Source: Alphaproteobacteria bacterium (GTDB taxonomy: Bacteria > Pseudomonadota > Alphaproteobacteria > Micavibrionales > SZUA-601). From it: DNA of 13,442 nucleotides. A program made the translations under genes and the position numbers. The stretch's first letter is position 1. Each line of letters starts with the position of its first letter. The DNA lies in assembly GCA_003250865.1 (NCBI GenBank), contig QKJH01000140.1, positions 1 through 13,442 on the forward strand. The letters are read 5' to 3'. Shown here one piece after another: positions 6,816 through 13,442 of the stretch. The notes beneath the pieces are model-generated. The model was not told the origin of the DNA, ran no database searches, and saw only the letters and a program-made list of their open reading frames with translations.

Positions 6816-8060
6816 ATGCCTCTACCGATGATCCGCGAGTTTATGCGCCGTGAGGCCGCCGGCGGTATAGTTCTTATGTTTTCGGCATTTTTGGCTATTC
6901 TAGTTGCTAACTCTCCTTTGCACGAGGCATATAATTCTTTTCTCCATGTCCATTTTCAGATCGGTTTTGCCCATGATAGTGCCAGTATGGGCGATATCTT
7001 TGGCTTCTCTAAGCCCTTAGTTTTGTGGATTAATGACGGGCTGATGGCGCTGTTTTTTTTGCTGGTGGGGCTGGAAATCAAACGTGAAGTTATCGTGGGT
7101 GAGCTATCCTCACTCTCGCGAGCCTCATTGCCCGCTATTGCGGCGTTGGGCGGTATTCTGTTTCCGGTTCTGATTTTTTATCTGGTGAATATCTATGCGC
7201 CAGAAAATATGCATGCCTGGGCTATTCCGGCAGCAACGGATATAGCCTTTGCACTGGGTGTTTTGGCTTTGTTACGCTCACGGGTTCCGGCAACATTAAA
7301 AGTGCTTCTTACGGCTATTGCTATTATGGATGATTTAGCAGCTATCGTTATCATTGCCGTGTTTTACACCCAGACATTGGCCATGGAAGCCATACTGTTT
7401 TCATTGGTTTGTGTTGTCATTCTGTGGATTATGAACCGAAAAGGAGTGACAGCAGTTGGCGGCTATCTTTTAATTGGCTGGTTGATGTGGGTGGCTGTAT
7501 TGAAATCGGGCATTCATGCCACCCTGGCAGGAGTTGTGGTGGCCATGTTCATTCCCATGTATGGGAAAAAGGGGATTAAAGACTCTCCGCTTCAGACGTT
7601 GGAGCACCATCTTAGCCCGTGGATTGCCTTTGCCGTGGTGCCACTATTCGGTTTTGCTAATGCTGGTGTGCGCTTCATCGGTATTTCTTCGGAAGAAATA
7701 TTTAACCCGCTGACCCTCGGCATTGCCGCAGGTTTGTTTTTTGGTAAACAGCTGGGTATTTTTTCGGGCATCTTTCTGGCGGTTAAGCTGGGGATTGTTC
7801 CCAAGATCAAAGGCGTAAACTGGAAACAGGTTTATGCCATCAGTGTGCTTGGGGGTATTGGCTTTACCATGAGCTTGTTCATTGGTGAAATGGCCATTTA
7901 TACTCAGGAAGGCCTGAATGAAATGCGCATCGGTATCCTGTCCGGTTCGCTTGTTTCCGCTTTGTTAGGATATTATCTGTTACGCTTGACCTGCCCTGTT
8001 CAGCGGCAGTTTAAACGGGACAGGGATTATGCAGCCATTCAAAGGCTGAATAAATATTAG
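6816..8060 (+). CDS. nhaA: Na+/H+ antiporter NhaA
   Basis: A 414-residue inner-membrane antiporter that expels sodium in exchange for protons and so controls internal pH and Na+. About twelve hydrophobic segments are present. Functional residues of E. coli NhaA are found at a constant offset of about nine: E87 and R90 in GLEIKRE (E78, R81), D142 in the unwound-helix motif ATDIAFALG (D133), the paired ion-binding D172 and D173 in AIMDDLAA (D163, D164), H234 in SGIHATLAG (H225) and K311 in FFGKQLG (K300). The protein is slightly longer than the E. coli one, mainly by a charged tail after the last helix. The ATG at 6816 follows AAAGGA. icd starts 15 bp downstream, so both are probably on one transcript. 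Confidence 0.96.
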   Translation: MPLPMIREFMRREAAGGIVLMFSAFLAILVANSPLHEAYNSFLHVHFQIGFAHDSASMGDIFGFSKPLVLWINDGLMALFFLLVGLEIKREVIVGELSSLSRASLPAIAALGGILFPVLIFYLVNIYAPENMHAWAIPAATDIAFALGVLALLRSRVPATLKVLLTAIAIMDDLAAIVIIAVFYTQTLAMEAILFSLVCVVILWIMNRKGVTAVGGYLLIGWLMWVAVLKSGIHATLAGVVVAMFIPMYGKKGIKDSPLQTLEHHLSPWIAFAVVPLFGFANAGVRFIGISSEEIFNPLTLGIAAGLFFGKQLGIFSGIFLAVKLGIVPKIKGVNWKQVYAISVLGGIGFTMSLFIGEMAIYTQEGLNEMRIGILSGSLVSALLGYYLLRLTCPVQRQFKRDRDYAAIQRLNKY

Positions 8061-8075
8061 AAAAGGAAATGCATT

Positions 8076-9527
8076 ATGACTCAGAAAAAACCGATTACGA
8101 TTGCACGTGGGGATGGCATCGGACCGCAAATTATGGATGCCGTATTGACGATTTTGGACAAAGCTGGCGCCCAGCTTGAGATTCACGAGATTGAAATTGG
8201 CGAGAAGATGTACGAGCAAGGCTATTCCTCGGGTATAAAACCCGAAGCATGGGATACATTGCGAAAAACCGGGGTTTTCTTAAAAGCGCCAATTACGACT
8301 CCGATGGGTGGCGGCTTCAAAAGCCTAAACGTTACCGTTCGCAAATCGATGGGGTTATTTGCCAATGTACGCCCGTGTGTTGCTTATGCGCCGTATGTCA
8401 AAACGCATTTTCCAAACATGGATATGGTTGTTATCCGTGAAAATGAAGAAGATTTATATGCGGGTATCGAATACCGTCATACACAAGATGCTTATGAGTC
8501 CATGAAATTGATTTCTCGCCCCGGGAGCGAACGTATTTGCCGCTATGCTTTTGAATATGCTCGTGCCAATGGCCGCAAAAAGGTCACCTGTATGGTCAAA
8601 GATAATATCATGAAGATGTCGGATGGCATGTTCTATAAGGTCTTCGAGGAAGTGGCCAAAGATTATCCGGAGATTGAAAACGACCGCTGGATTATTGATA
8701 TTGGAGCAGCCCGTATTGCTGCCCGTCCCGAGGAGTTTGATGTTGTTGTTACTTTGAATCTCTATGGTGACATTATTTCCGATATTGCTGCCGAAGTGAC
8801 CGGTTCGGTCGGACTGGGCGGTTCCTCCAATGTTGGTGAAAACTGCGCCATGTTTGAGGCTATTCACGGTTCTGCCCCGCGCATGGCACCCGATACGGCC
8901 AATCCATCGGGCTTGTTGCTTGGTGCTTTGATGATGCTTAACCATATCGGACAGCAGCCGGTGGCTGAGAAAATTCACAATGCATGGTTAAGAACGCTTG
9001 AGGATGGTATTCACACCAAAGATATTTACCGTGATGATTTGTCGAAAAAGAAAGTCGGTACGACCGAATTTGCGCAGGCTGTTGTCGAGCGACTGGGACA
9101 ATTGCCACAAACAATGAAACCTGTTTCCTATCCATCCGGTGAAGATACAAAAATCAAGATGGTGCCGCCCAAGGCAGCAGTGCCGCAAACCAAAGCACTA
9201 GTGGGCACGGACATCTATCTGGATTGGAAGAATGGCACACCTGACCAGTTGGCTGAAAAGCTACTGGATGTGGCCGAAGAGTTAAAGTTGACACTGATTA
9301 CCAATCGCGGCGTAAAGGTTTGGCCGGAAGGACAGCCAGAAACATTTTGTTCTGATCACTGGCGCTGCCGTTTTCTAGCAGAAGAAAGTGGTGTGTCGAC
9401 CATTATGCCGGCTCAGATTATTATGCTGCTTGCACGGATTAACGGTGCAGGTCTTGATTTTATCAAAGCAGAAAATCTCTATCGCTATAATGGTGAACAG
9501 GGCTATTCCGCTGGTCAGGGCGAGTAA
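8076..9527 (+). CDS. icd: Isocitrate dehydrogenase, long alphaproteobacterial type
   Basis: A 483-residue TCA-cycle enzyme converting isocitrate to 2-oxoglutarate and CO2, most likely with NADP+. The first 340 residues are the beta-decarboxylating dehydrogenase fold. Substrate residues match E. coli: S83, N85 and R89 in KSLNVTVRK, R99, R121, K175, and the metal aspartates D208, D232 and D236 (LYGDIISD). EAIHGSAPRM at 261-270 is the cofactor loop: arginine instead of the acidic residue of NAD-dependent relatives suggests binding of the NADP 2'-phosphate. A C-terminal extension of about 140 residues (ending YSAGQGE), with VGTDIYLDW and a SDHWRCRF segment, marks the Rickettsia/Thermus-like type rather than the 416-residue E. 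coli type. The start is preceded by AAAAGGAAA. It is the second gene after nhaA. Confidence 0.93.
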   Translation: MTQKKPITIARGDGIGPQIMDAVLTILDKAGAQLEIHEIEIGEKMYEQGYSSGIKPEAWDTLRKTGVFLKAPITTPMGGGFKSLNVTVRKSMGLFANVRPCVAYAPYVKTHFPNMDMVVIRENEEDLYAGIEYRHTQDAYESMKLISRPGSERICRYAFEYARANGRKKVTCMVKDNIMKMSDGMFYKVFEEVAKDYPEIENDRWIIDIGAARIAARPEEFDVVVTLNLYGDIISDIAAEVTGSVGLGGSSNVGENCAMFEAIHGSAPRMAPDTANPSGLLLGALMMLNHIGQQPVAEKIHNAWLRTLEDGIHTKDIYRDDLSKKKVGTTEFAQAVVERLGQLPQTMKPVSYPSGEDTKIKMVPPKAAVPQTKALVGTDIYLDWKNGTPDQLAEKLLDVAEELKLTLITNRGVKVWPEGQPETFCSDHWRCRFLAEESGVSTIMPAQIIMLLARINGAGLDFIKAENLYRYNGEQGYSAGQGE

Positions 9528-9550
9528 AAATAAGAAAGCCTGTCAAAAAG

Positions 9551-9577
9551 AAAAGTCCTTTCGGGGGCTTTTTCTTT
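9551..9577. terminator. Terminator between icd and the convergent small gene
   Basis: AAAAGTCC (9551-9558) pairs with GGGCTTTT (9565-9572), one G-T pair included, with a 6-base loop. T-rich tails exist on both strands, so it can act for icd (+) and for the 9581-9802 gene (-). Confidence 0.7.
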
Positions 9578-9580
9578 GGG

Positions 9581-9802
9581 TTACTTTTTTGTCATTTCCT
9601 TATAGCGCTTTATAGCATCCAAAATCTCCGGCCTCACATCGCCGCGCTTTTCAACGAAATTCGCTCCGCCGGTATTGCGGGTCAAGGCTGTTTCCAAAGC
9701 GTTGTATAGATGGTGCGCCGTATCAAGTGCCTTCTGGGAAAGGGCAAGTTCAAAGGCTTCATAAACTTTGTCGCTAAGACGGTGAAATTGCTGTTCTGCC
9801 AT
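9581..9802 (-). CDS. Small hypothetical protein, conserved type
   Basis: ATG 9800-9802, with AAGGGA about eight bases upstream, gives 73 residues; the frame extends to 9841, but the extra 13 residues lack a ribosome binding site. The protein is all-helical in appearance: LSDKVYEAFELALSQKALD, then HHLYNALETALTR, then a Gly-Gly break and FVEKRGDVRPEILDAIKRYKEM. No signal peptide, membrane segment or metal motif is visible. The pattern FELAL..., ALE.ALTR, FVEKR recalls uncharacterised small alphaproteobacterial proteins that I know only from memory, so the family link is weak. It sits between the pnt terminator and the icd terminator and therefore should have its own promoter. Function unknown. 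Confidence 0.75.
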   Translation of the reverse strand: MAEQQFHRLSDKVYEAFELALSQKALDTAHHLYNALETALTRNTGGANFVEKRGDVRPEILDAIKRYKEMTKK

Positions 9803-9871
9803 AAAAAATCCCTTTTTGTAACTTCCAGTATTGCCTATCATTACTTAAAATAACATCTTTTTCAACGAAAT

Positions 9872-9901
9872 AAAAAAGGCCGGAATTTTCCGGCCTTTTT
9901 T
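9872..9901 (-). terminator. Terminator of the pnt operon
   Basis: A near-perfect palindrome: A6-GGCCGG (9872-9883) pairs with CCGGCC-T6 (9890-9901) around an AATTTT centre. Read on the minus strand it follows pntB by about 20 bp and ends in a run of T. Because it is symmetrical it could also work on the plus strand. Confidence 0.9.
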
Positions 9902-9922
9902 ACGGTTCATCAATGAAAAGTT

Positions 9923-11314
9923 TTAGGCTTCATTGATGGCTTTGATAATGTTCTCAACCATCTTCTTGGCGCCGTCAAGCAACATGATGGTGTTGTCGGC
10001 AAAGAATAGCGGGTTATCTACGCCGGCATAACCGGAGCCCATCGTCCGTTTAATAAACAGTACTGTTTGGGCTTTGCCGACATCCAGAACTGGCATGCCG
10101 TAAATTGGTGAGGACGGGTCATCTTTTGCGGACGGGTTGGTAATGTCGTTCGCGCCGATAACCAGAACAACATCCGTTTGCGAAAATTCGCGGTTGATGT
10201 CGTCCAGTTCGAATACTTCGTCATACGGTACATTGGCTTCGGCCAAAAGCACATTCATGTGGCCGGGCATACGGCCGGCAACCGGGTGAATGGCGTATTT
10301 AACGTCAACACCTTCGGATTTCAACAAGTCGGCCATTTCTTTAACAGCGTGCTGTGCCTGAGCAACAGCCATACCGTAGCCGGGGACAATGATAACACTC
10401 TGGGCATTTTTCATCATAAAGCCAGCATCATCGGCAGAGCCAATTTTGGCAACCTTATCGGTGGCATCAAAACCTGTTCCGGCTGTGGTTGCCGTGCTGC
10501 CGCCGAATACGACGTTCAAGAACGAACGATTCATGCTCTTACACATGATATAGGAGAGAATTGCGCCCGAAGCTCCAACCAGCGAGCCAACGATAATCAG
10601 CAAGGTGCTCTGGATGGTAAAGCCAACCGCTACACCGGCAAAACCGGAGTAAGAGTTTAGCATCGAAATAACCACCGGCATGTCGGCACCGCCAATAGGA
10701 GTGACCAAGGTCAGACCAAGTACCAGTGTGATGGCCAGAATAAGCATCATCAGAAAATCAGACGGGGCAACAATAAACACAAGTGCGGCAAGAATAAGAA
10801 CAATACCGGCCAAGGCGTTAAAGAACTGCTGTTTTGGAAAACGCAGGAATTTATTGCCGATGTTGCCGTTCAGCTTACCAAAAGCAACCAGCGATCCTGT
10901 GAATGTAACGCCGCCGATAATCACAGAGACGGCCAAACCGAACAAAGCACCGGGTGAAACATCAGATGTTAATGAAATGAAGTTTTCAACCGGGTTGTGA
11001 AAGGCGGCTAATGCTACAAAGACCGAAGCAAAACCGCCGAAGCCGTTAAACAAGGCAACAAGTTGCGGTAAGGATGTCATTTTGGCGCGTTTAGCCATGA
11101 TAAAGCCGATAAGACCACCCAGAGCCACACCGCCTAAAATCATTTTTAGGGACATAACCTGGCCGGATAATAAAACGGCAATAACAACCAGCAACATGCC
11201 GGCCATGCCGAACAGGTTACCGCGACGTGCAGTTGATGGCGAAGAAAGACCGCGCAATGTCAGAATAAAAAGAACAGAGGCAATCAAATATAAAATACTA
11301 ATAAAACTCGTCAT
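9923..11314 (-). CDS. pntB: Proton-translocating NAD(P) transhydrogenase, beta subunit
   Basis: The 463-residue beta subunit of the inner-membrane transhydrogenase, which uses proton influx to reduce NADP+ with NADH. Residues 1-260 form the proton channel with about nine transmembrane helices; NGFGGFASV at 90-98 has Asn where E. coli has the channel His91, as I recall for the Rhodospirillum-type enzymes. Residues from about 290 form the cytoplasmic NADP-binding domain III: PGYGMAVAQAQ at 311-321, AGRMPGHMNVLLAEA at 346-360, VIGAND at 385-390, KRTMGSGYAGV at 422-432 and NPLFF at 434-438, all family hallmarks. The ATG at 11314 lies 11 bp after pntAB, within which AGGAAC is the ribosome binding site. 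It is the last gene of the operon, with a terminator just beyond. Confidence 0.97.
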   Translation of the reverse strand: MTSFISILYLIASVLFILTLRGLSSPSTARRGNLFGMAGMLLVVIAVLLSGQVMSLKMILGGVALGGLIGFIMAKRAKMTSLPQLVALFNGFGGFASVFVALAAFHNPVENFISLTSDVSPGALFGLAVSVIIGGVTFTGSLVAFGKLNGNIGNKFLRFPKQQFFNALAGIVLILAALVFIVAPSDFLMMLILAITLVLGLTLVTPIGGADMPVVISMLNSYSGFAGVAVGFTIQSTLLIIVGSLVGASGAILSYIMCKSMNRSFLNVVFGGSTATTAGTGFDATDKVAKIGSADDAGFMMKNAQSVIIVPGYGMAVAQAQHAVKEMADLLKSEGVDVKYAIHPVAGRMPGHMNVLLAEANVPYDEVFELDDINREFSQTDVVLVIGANDITNPSAKDDPSSPIYGMPVLDVGKAQTVLFIKRTMGSGYAGVDNPLFFADNTIMLLDGAKKMVENIIKAINEA

Positions 11315-11325
11315 GGGGCTGTTCC

Positions 11326-11715
11326 TTATTTATCTTTCTTTTTAAACATGGCCAGCATACGGTCGGAAACCGCAAACCCGCCGACAATATTGATGGTAGC
11401 CAGAACGACTGCAACAAAGCCGAGCCATTGGGCTGTTTCGTTTGCTGTAGCACCGGCTGCAACCAATGCACCGGCAATGACTACACCGGACACTGCGTTG
11501 GAAACGCTCATCAGCGGCGAGTGCAAGGCCGGGGTAACGTTCCAGATAACGTAGTAACCGATAAAGGCTGCCAGTACGAAAATGGTCAGGCCAATCATAA
11601 AGAAACCGCCTGTGGCCGCATCACCGGAAAAAGCATCTGTAGCAAGCGATGCCAATTGGTTGGTGATGTCTTGCAGTTGATAGGTTAAATCATTTAGCTG
11701 TGTTGTCTTATCCAT
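11326..11715 (-). CDS. pntAB: NAD(P) transhydrogenase, alpha2 subunit
   Basis: A 129-residue membrane subunit corresponding to the C-terminal part of the one-piece E. coli PntA. After an N-terminal amphipathic stretch rich in Gln and Asn (1-30) come three or four transmembrane helices: about 38-60, 67-90 and 95-117. The conserved VTPALHSPLMSVSNAVSG at 60-77 is the typical alpha2 signature and includes the invariant His in its loop. It ends with a basic tail KKKDK. It starts three bases after the stop of pntAA (TAA, TCG, ATG), with the purine run AAAGAGAG at the end of pntAA as ribosome binding site, so translation is probably coupled. Together with PntB it forms the proton channel. Confidence 0.95.
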   Translation of the reverse strand: MDKTTQLNDLTYQLQDITNQLASLATDAFSGDAATGGFFMIGLTIFVLAAFIGYYVIWNVTPALHSPLMSVSNAVSGVVIAGALVAAGATANETAQWLGFVAVVLATINIVGGFAVSDRMLAMFKKKDK

Positions 11716-11718
11716 CGA

Positions 11719-12966
11719 TTAGCTCTCTTTCTTTTTGGCAACCGGTTTTTTTGCCGGAGCTTTCTTCTTTGCCGGTGCCTTTTTTTCGGCAGCGGGTTTT
11801 TTCGTTGCAGGAGCAGCTTTGGCGGTTGGTTTGCCATTGTCGCTGCCTCCCAATATCGGGTGCACAATCTTGCCGTCTTTGGTCAGGCAGCATCCTTTGA
11901 TAATGTCATCCTCCCAATCAATGGTCAGTTTGCCGTCTTTGGTAATCAGCATCATCAGATTCAAAAGGTTTTTAGCAAACAGGGTCGAAGACACTTCGGC
12001 CAATCGCGAAGGAATATTCAGATGTCCGATAAGTTTAACGCCGTGTTTTTCGACAATCTTACCCGGTTCAGACAGCGGACAGTTACCGCCTTGCTCAACC
12101 GCCATATCCACGATTATCGAGCCCGGTTTCATGGTTTTGACGTGGTCTTCTGTGACCAGAACCGGCGCGGGGCGTCCCGGTATAAGCGCTGTGGTAATAA
12201 CAATGTCCTGTTTAGTAATGGTCTGGGCAATCAGCTCAGCCTGTTTCTTTTTGTACTCTGTGGACATTTCTTTGGCATAACCGCCGGACGTTTCGGCATT
12301 TTTAACTTCATCATCTTCAACCATGACAAAGGAAGCACCAAGCGATTCGACCTGCTCTTTGGCGGCCATACGAACGTCCGTTGCACTAACTACCGCGCCC
12401 AAACGTTTTGCAGTGGCAATGGCCTGCAAACCAGCAACGCCTGCACCCATAACAAAGACACGTGCCGGAGCAACCGTGCCTGCCGCTGTCATCATCAACG
12501 GGAAAGCGCGGCCATATTCGGATGCAGCATCCAGAACAGCCTTGTAACCGGCCAGATTGGATTGCGAGGAAAGTACATCCATGCTTTGGGCACGAGTGAT
12601 ACGCGGTACAAGCTCCATGGAAAGGGCAACAATATTTTTCTGTGCCATTTCTTTGATAACATCCTCATTTTTGTGTGGGGTCATCAAAGAAGCCACAACA
12701 GCCCCTTTTTTCATGGATGCAATTTCCGCAGAGTTGGGGTTTTGTATTTTTAAAACAATATCGGCATCCTTCAACGCTTCGGAAGAAGAGGCAGCAATTT
12801 TTGCACCTGCAGATTTATAGGCATCGTCAGAAATCGAGGCGTTACTACCAGCGGATTTCTCAACCAAAACCTCTGCTCCGGCCGCAACATATTTTTTGAC
12901 TGTCTCCGGCGTAGCTGCCACCCGTTTTTCGTGGTCGTGGCTTTCACGTAAAATCGCAATTTTCAT
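11719..12966 (-). CDS. pntAA: NAD(P) transhydrogenase, alpha1 subunit, with Lys/Ala/Pro-rich tail
   Basis: The 415-residue soluble NAD(H)-binding domain I of transhydrogenase, peripheral on the cytoplasmic face of the membrane. The N-terminal alanine-dehydrogenase-like half (IAILRESHDHEKRVAATPETV) is followed by PRITRAQSMDVLSSQSNLAGYKAV at 121-144, containing counterparts of Rhodospirillum R127, Q132 and D135, then the Rossmann motif VMGAGVAGLQA at 172-182 with the acidic D197, the mobile-loop region GGYAKEM at 228-234, and ITTALIPGRPAPVL at 257-270. Residues 1-377 cover the family's normal length. Residues 378-415 are unusual: a tail made almost wholly of Lys, Ala and Pro in PAKKK-like repeats. 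ATG 12964-12966 is preceded by AAGGAAAT. It is the first gene of the pntAA-pntAB-pntB operon. Confidence 0.96.
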   Translation of the reverse strand: MKIAILRESHDHEKRVAATPETVKKYVAAGAEVLVEKSAGSNASISDDAYKSAGAKIAASSSEALKDADIVLKIQNPNSAEIASMKKGAVVASLMTPHKNEDVIKEMAQKNIVALSMELVPRITRAQSMDVLSSQSNLAGYKAVLDAASEYGRAFPLMMTAAGTVAPARVFVMGAGVAGLQAIATAKRLGAVVSATDVRMAAKEQVESLGASFVMVEDDEVKNAETSGGYAKEMSTEYKKKQAELIAQTITKQDIVITTALIPGRPAPVLVTEDHVKTMKPGSIIVDMAVEQGGNCPLSEPGKIVEKHGVKLIGHLNIPSRLAEVSSTLFAKNLLNLMMLITKDGKLTIDWEDDIIKGCCLTKDGKIVHPILGGSDNGKPTAKAAPATKKPAAEKKAPAKKKAPAKKPVAKKKES

Positions 12967-13019
12967 GGAGTGATATTTCCTTGAAGTAAAATCGTATAAA
13001 TTTTTTAAGCATGCGGATA

Positions 13020-13035
13020 TACAAAATCCGTGCCA
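13020..13035 (-). promoter_or_regulatory. Sigma-54-like promoter candidate upstream of pntAA
   Basis: Read on the minus strand the sequence is TGGCACGGATTTTGTA, preceded by C. Against the sigma-54 consensus (YTGGCACGR, three bases, TTGCW) only the C of the -12 GC is changed, to T; the -24 half is a full match and the spacing is right. Transcription would begin roughly 40-45 bases before the pntAA start codon. Because the -12 GC is normally strongly conserved, this is only a candidate. Confidence 0.35.
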
Positions 13036-13038
13036 GCT

Positions 13039-13067
13039 ACCATACCGTATGAGTGTTGATTTAACAA
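13039..13067 (-). promoter_or_regulatory. Sigma-70-like promoter candidate for the pnt operon
   Basis: On the minus strand TTGTTA (13067-13062) and TATGGT (13044-13039) are 17 bp apart, each matching four of six consensus bases. It is a plausible alternative to the sigma-54-like box just downstream. Confidence 0.35.
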
Positions 13068-13316
13068 GGGGGAAAGAATCAGATTTATGTTGTGCATTGC
13101 GTCAGAAATAAAACGGAAAAATGGCTAAAAAGTGACTCCTTATTCTTGCCATATTCATCGTGTAAATTAATAAAGAAAATTATATTACAAAAACACAATA
13201 CAATTGTATCGCTAAAATTTTTATATTTCCGTGAGTTAAGATTGTTTTTAGAATTTAGGGTTTATCAGTTTATAAGTCGCGATATTAGTACAAGAAATTT
13301 GACTGTTGGGACATTT

Positions 13317-13322
13317 AGGAGG
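13317..13322 (+). promoter_or_regulatory. Strong ribosome binding site
   Basis: AGGAGG five bases before ATG 13328. This near-ideal Shine-Dalgarno fixes the start of the truncated gene at the right edge. Confidence 0.85.
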
Positions 13323-13327
13323 CAAGA

Positions 13328-13442
13328 ATGCTGAAGTTCATTAAAAATATTAAAATCGGTCGTCGTTTTATTATCATTAATCTGATTGTAGTCATCGGTA
13401 TTATTGCTGTGGCGGCCGTCAACTTGCAAACTCTCCATGATG
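13328..13442 (+). CDS. N-terminus of a membrane sensor, probably a methyl-accepting chemotaxis protein (partial)
   Basis: Only 38 residues are in the window. A short basic segment, MLKFIKNIKIGRRF, is followed by one hydrophobic helix (IIINLIVVIGIIAVAAV) and then NLQTLHD. The order 'lysine-rich amphipathic start, KIGRRF or KIGTKL, transmembrane helix, polar stretch with NLxxL' is the usual beginning of methyl-accepting chemotaxis proteins and of some membrane histidine kinases, with a periplasmic sensing domain to follow. The diagnostic HAMP and signalling domains lie beyond the window. The start is supported by AGGAGG just upstream. It is divergent from the pnt operon. Confidence 0.6.
   Translation, partial: MLKFIKNIKIGRRFIIINLIVVIGIIAVAAVNLQTLHD

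Larger units (their letters stand above)
12967..13327. other. 361-bp AT-rich intergenic region, divergent promoters
   Basis: This region separates pntAA (-) from the chemoreceptor-like gene (+). On the pntAA side I see a sigma-54-like box, a sigma-70-like candidate and a small hairpin, listed separately. The right half (about 13080-13310) is very AT-rich; I see no convincing promoter or operator for the plus-strand gene there, and the open frame at 13092-13334 does not look like a gene. Confidence 0.6.

Noticed and set aside
11860..12753. A 297-codon plus-strand frame opposite pntAA
   Set aside because: It is a shadow frame: pntAA on the other strand is unmistakable over the whole stretch, and the translation is rich in Cys, His, Arg and Asn with no recognisable motif.
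13200..13300. Possible sigma-28 (flagellar) promoter before the chemoreceptor-like gene, near GCGATATT
   Set aside because: The -10-like part matches five of eight bases at best and no TAAA-type -35 lies at the right distance.
13302..13322. TTGACT as a -35 box close to the last gene
   Set aside because: A -10 at 17 bp spacing would fall on the start codon, leaving no room for the ribosome binding site.
13092..13334. An 80-codon plus-strand frame in the intergenic region
   Set aside because: No Shine-Dalgarno, odd composition, and it runs through the ribosome binding site and start codon of the next gene.
1..13442. CRISPR arrays, insertion sequences, tRNA or rRNA genes, toxin-antitoxin or defence cassettes
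   Set aside because: I saw no repeat-spacer pattern, no transposase or integrase motif, no terminal repeats and no cloverleaf-like or rRNA sequence; almost all DNA is covered by housekeeping genes.

Overview
The window looks like an ordinary chromosomal segment of a free-living, probably motile alphaproteobacterium with a moderate-to-low GC content (mid-40s percent by eye). Three things point there: an isocitrate dehydrogenase of the long, C-terminally extended kind known from Rickettsia and other Alphaproteobacteria; a proton-translocating transhydrogenase split into three subunits (alpha1, alpha2, beta) as in Rhodospirillum; and several small proteins of alphaproteobacterial flavour. I assign no genus.

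Layout. Positions 1-919 hold the 3' part of an unrecognised gene on the plus strand. It overlaps tail-to-tail by 11 bp with a class I CPD photolyase on the minus strand (909-2378). A short divergent gap leads to a small acidic lipoprotein (2486-2887) with its own terminator, then galU (3019-3912) with a terminator that probably also serves the convergent Rap1a/Tai-type secreted protein (3992-4357). A minus-strand pair follows: deoA (5358-6695) and, 13 bp downstream, an EamA/DMT transporter (4445-5344). Divergent from deoA is a plus-strand pair, nhaA (6816-8060) and icd (8076-9527), 15 bp apart. After a probably bidirectional terminator comes a small conserved-type protein (9581-9802, minus), and then the pntAA-pntAB-pntB operon on the minus strand (12966 to 9923) with a strong terminator. 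A 361-bp AT-rich intergenic region separates pntAA from the start of a divergent membrane protein that resembles a methyl-accepting chemotaxis protein and runs off the window.

Function. Most of this is housekeeping: DNA repair by light, UDP-glucose supply for envelope polysaccharide, nucleoside salvage, Na+/H+ homeostasis, and NADPH production by two routes (isocitrate dehydrogenase and transhydrogenase). nhaA and the transhydrogenase both draw on the proton gradient.

I found no mobile element, CRISPR array, RNA gene or multi-gene defence cassette, and I do not think the window contains an undescribed system. The points most worth a second look are the lysine/alanine/proline-rich tail on PntAA, a close match to a sigma-54 promoter upstream of that operon, the orphan Rap1a/Tai-type protein, the altered antenna pocket of the photolyase and the unknown gene at the left edge.
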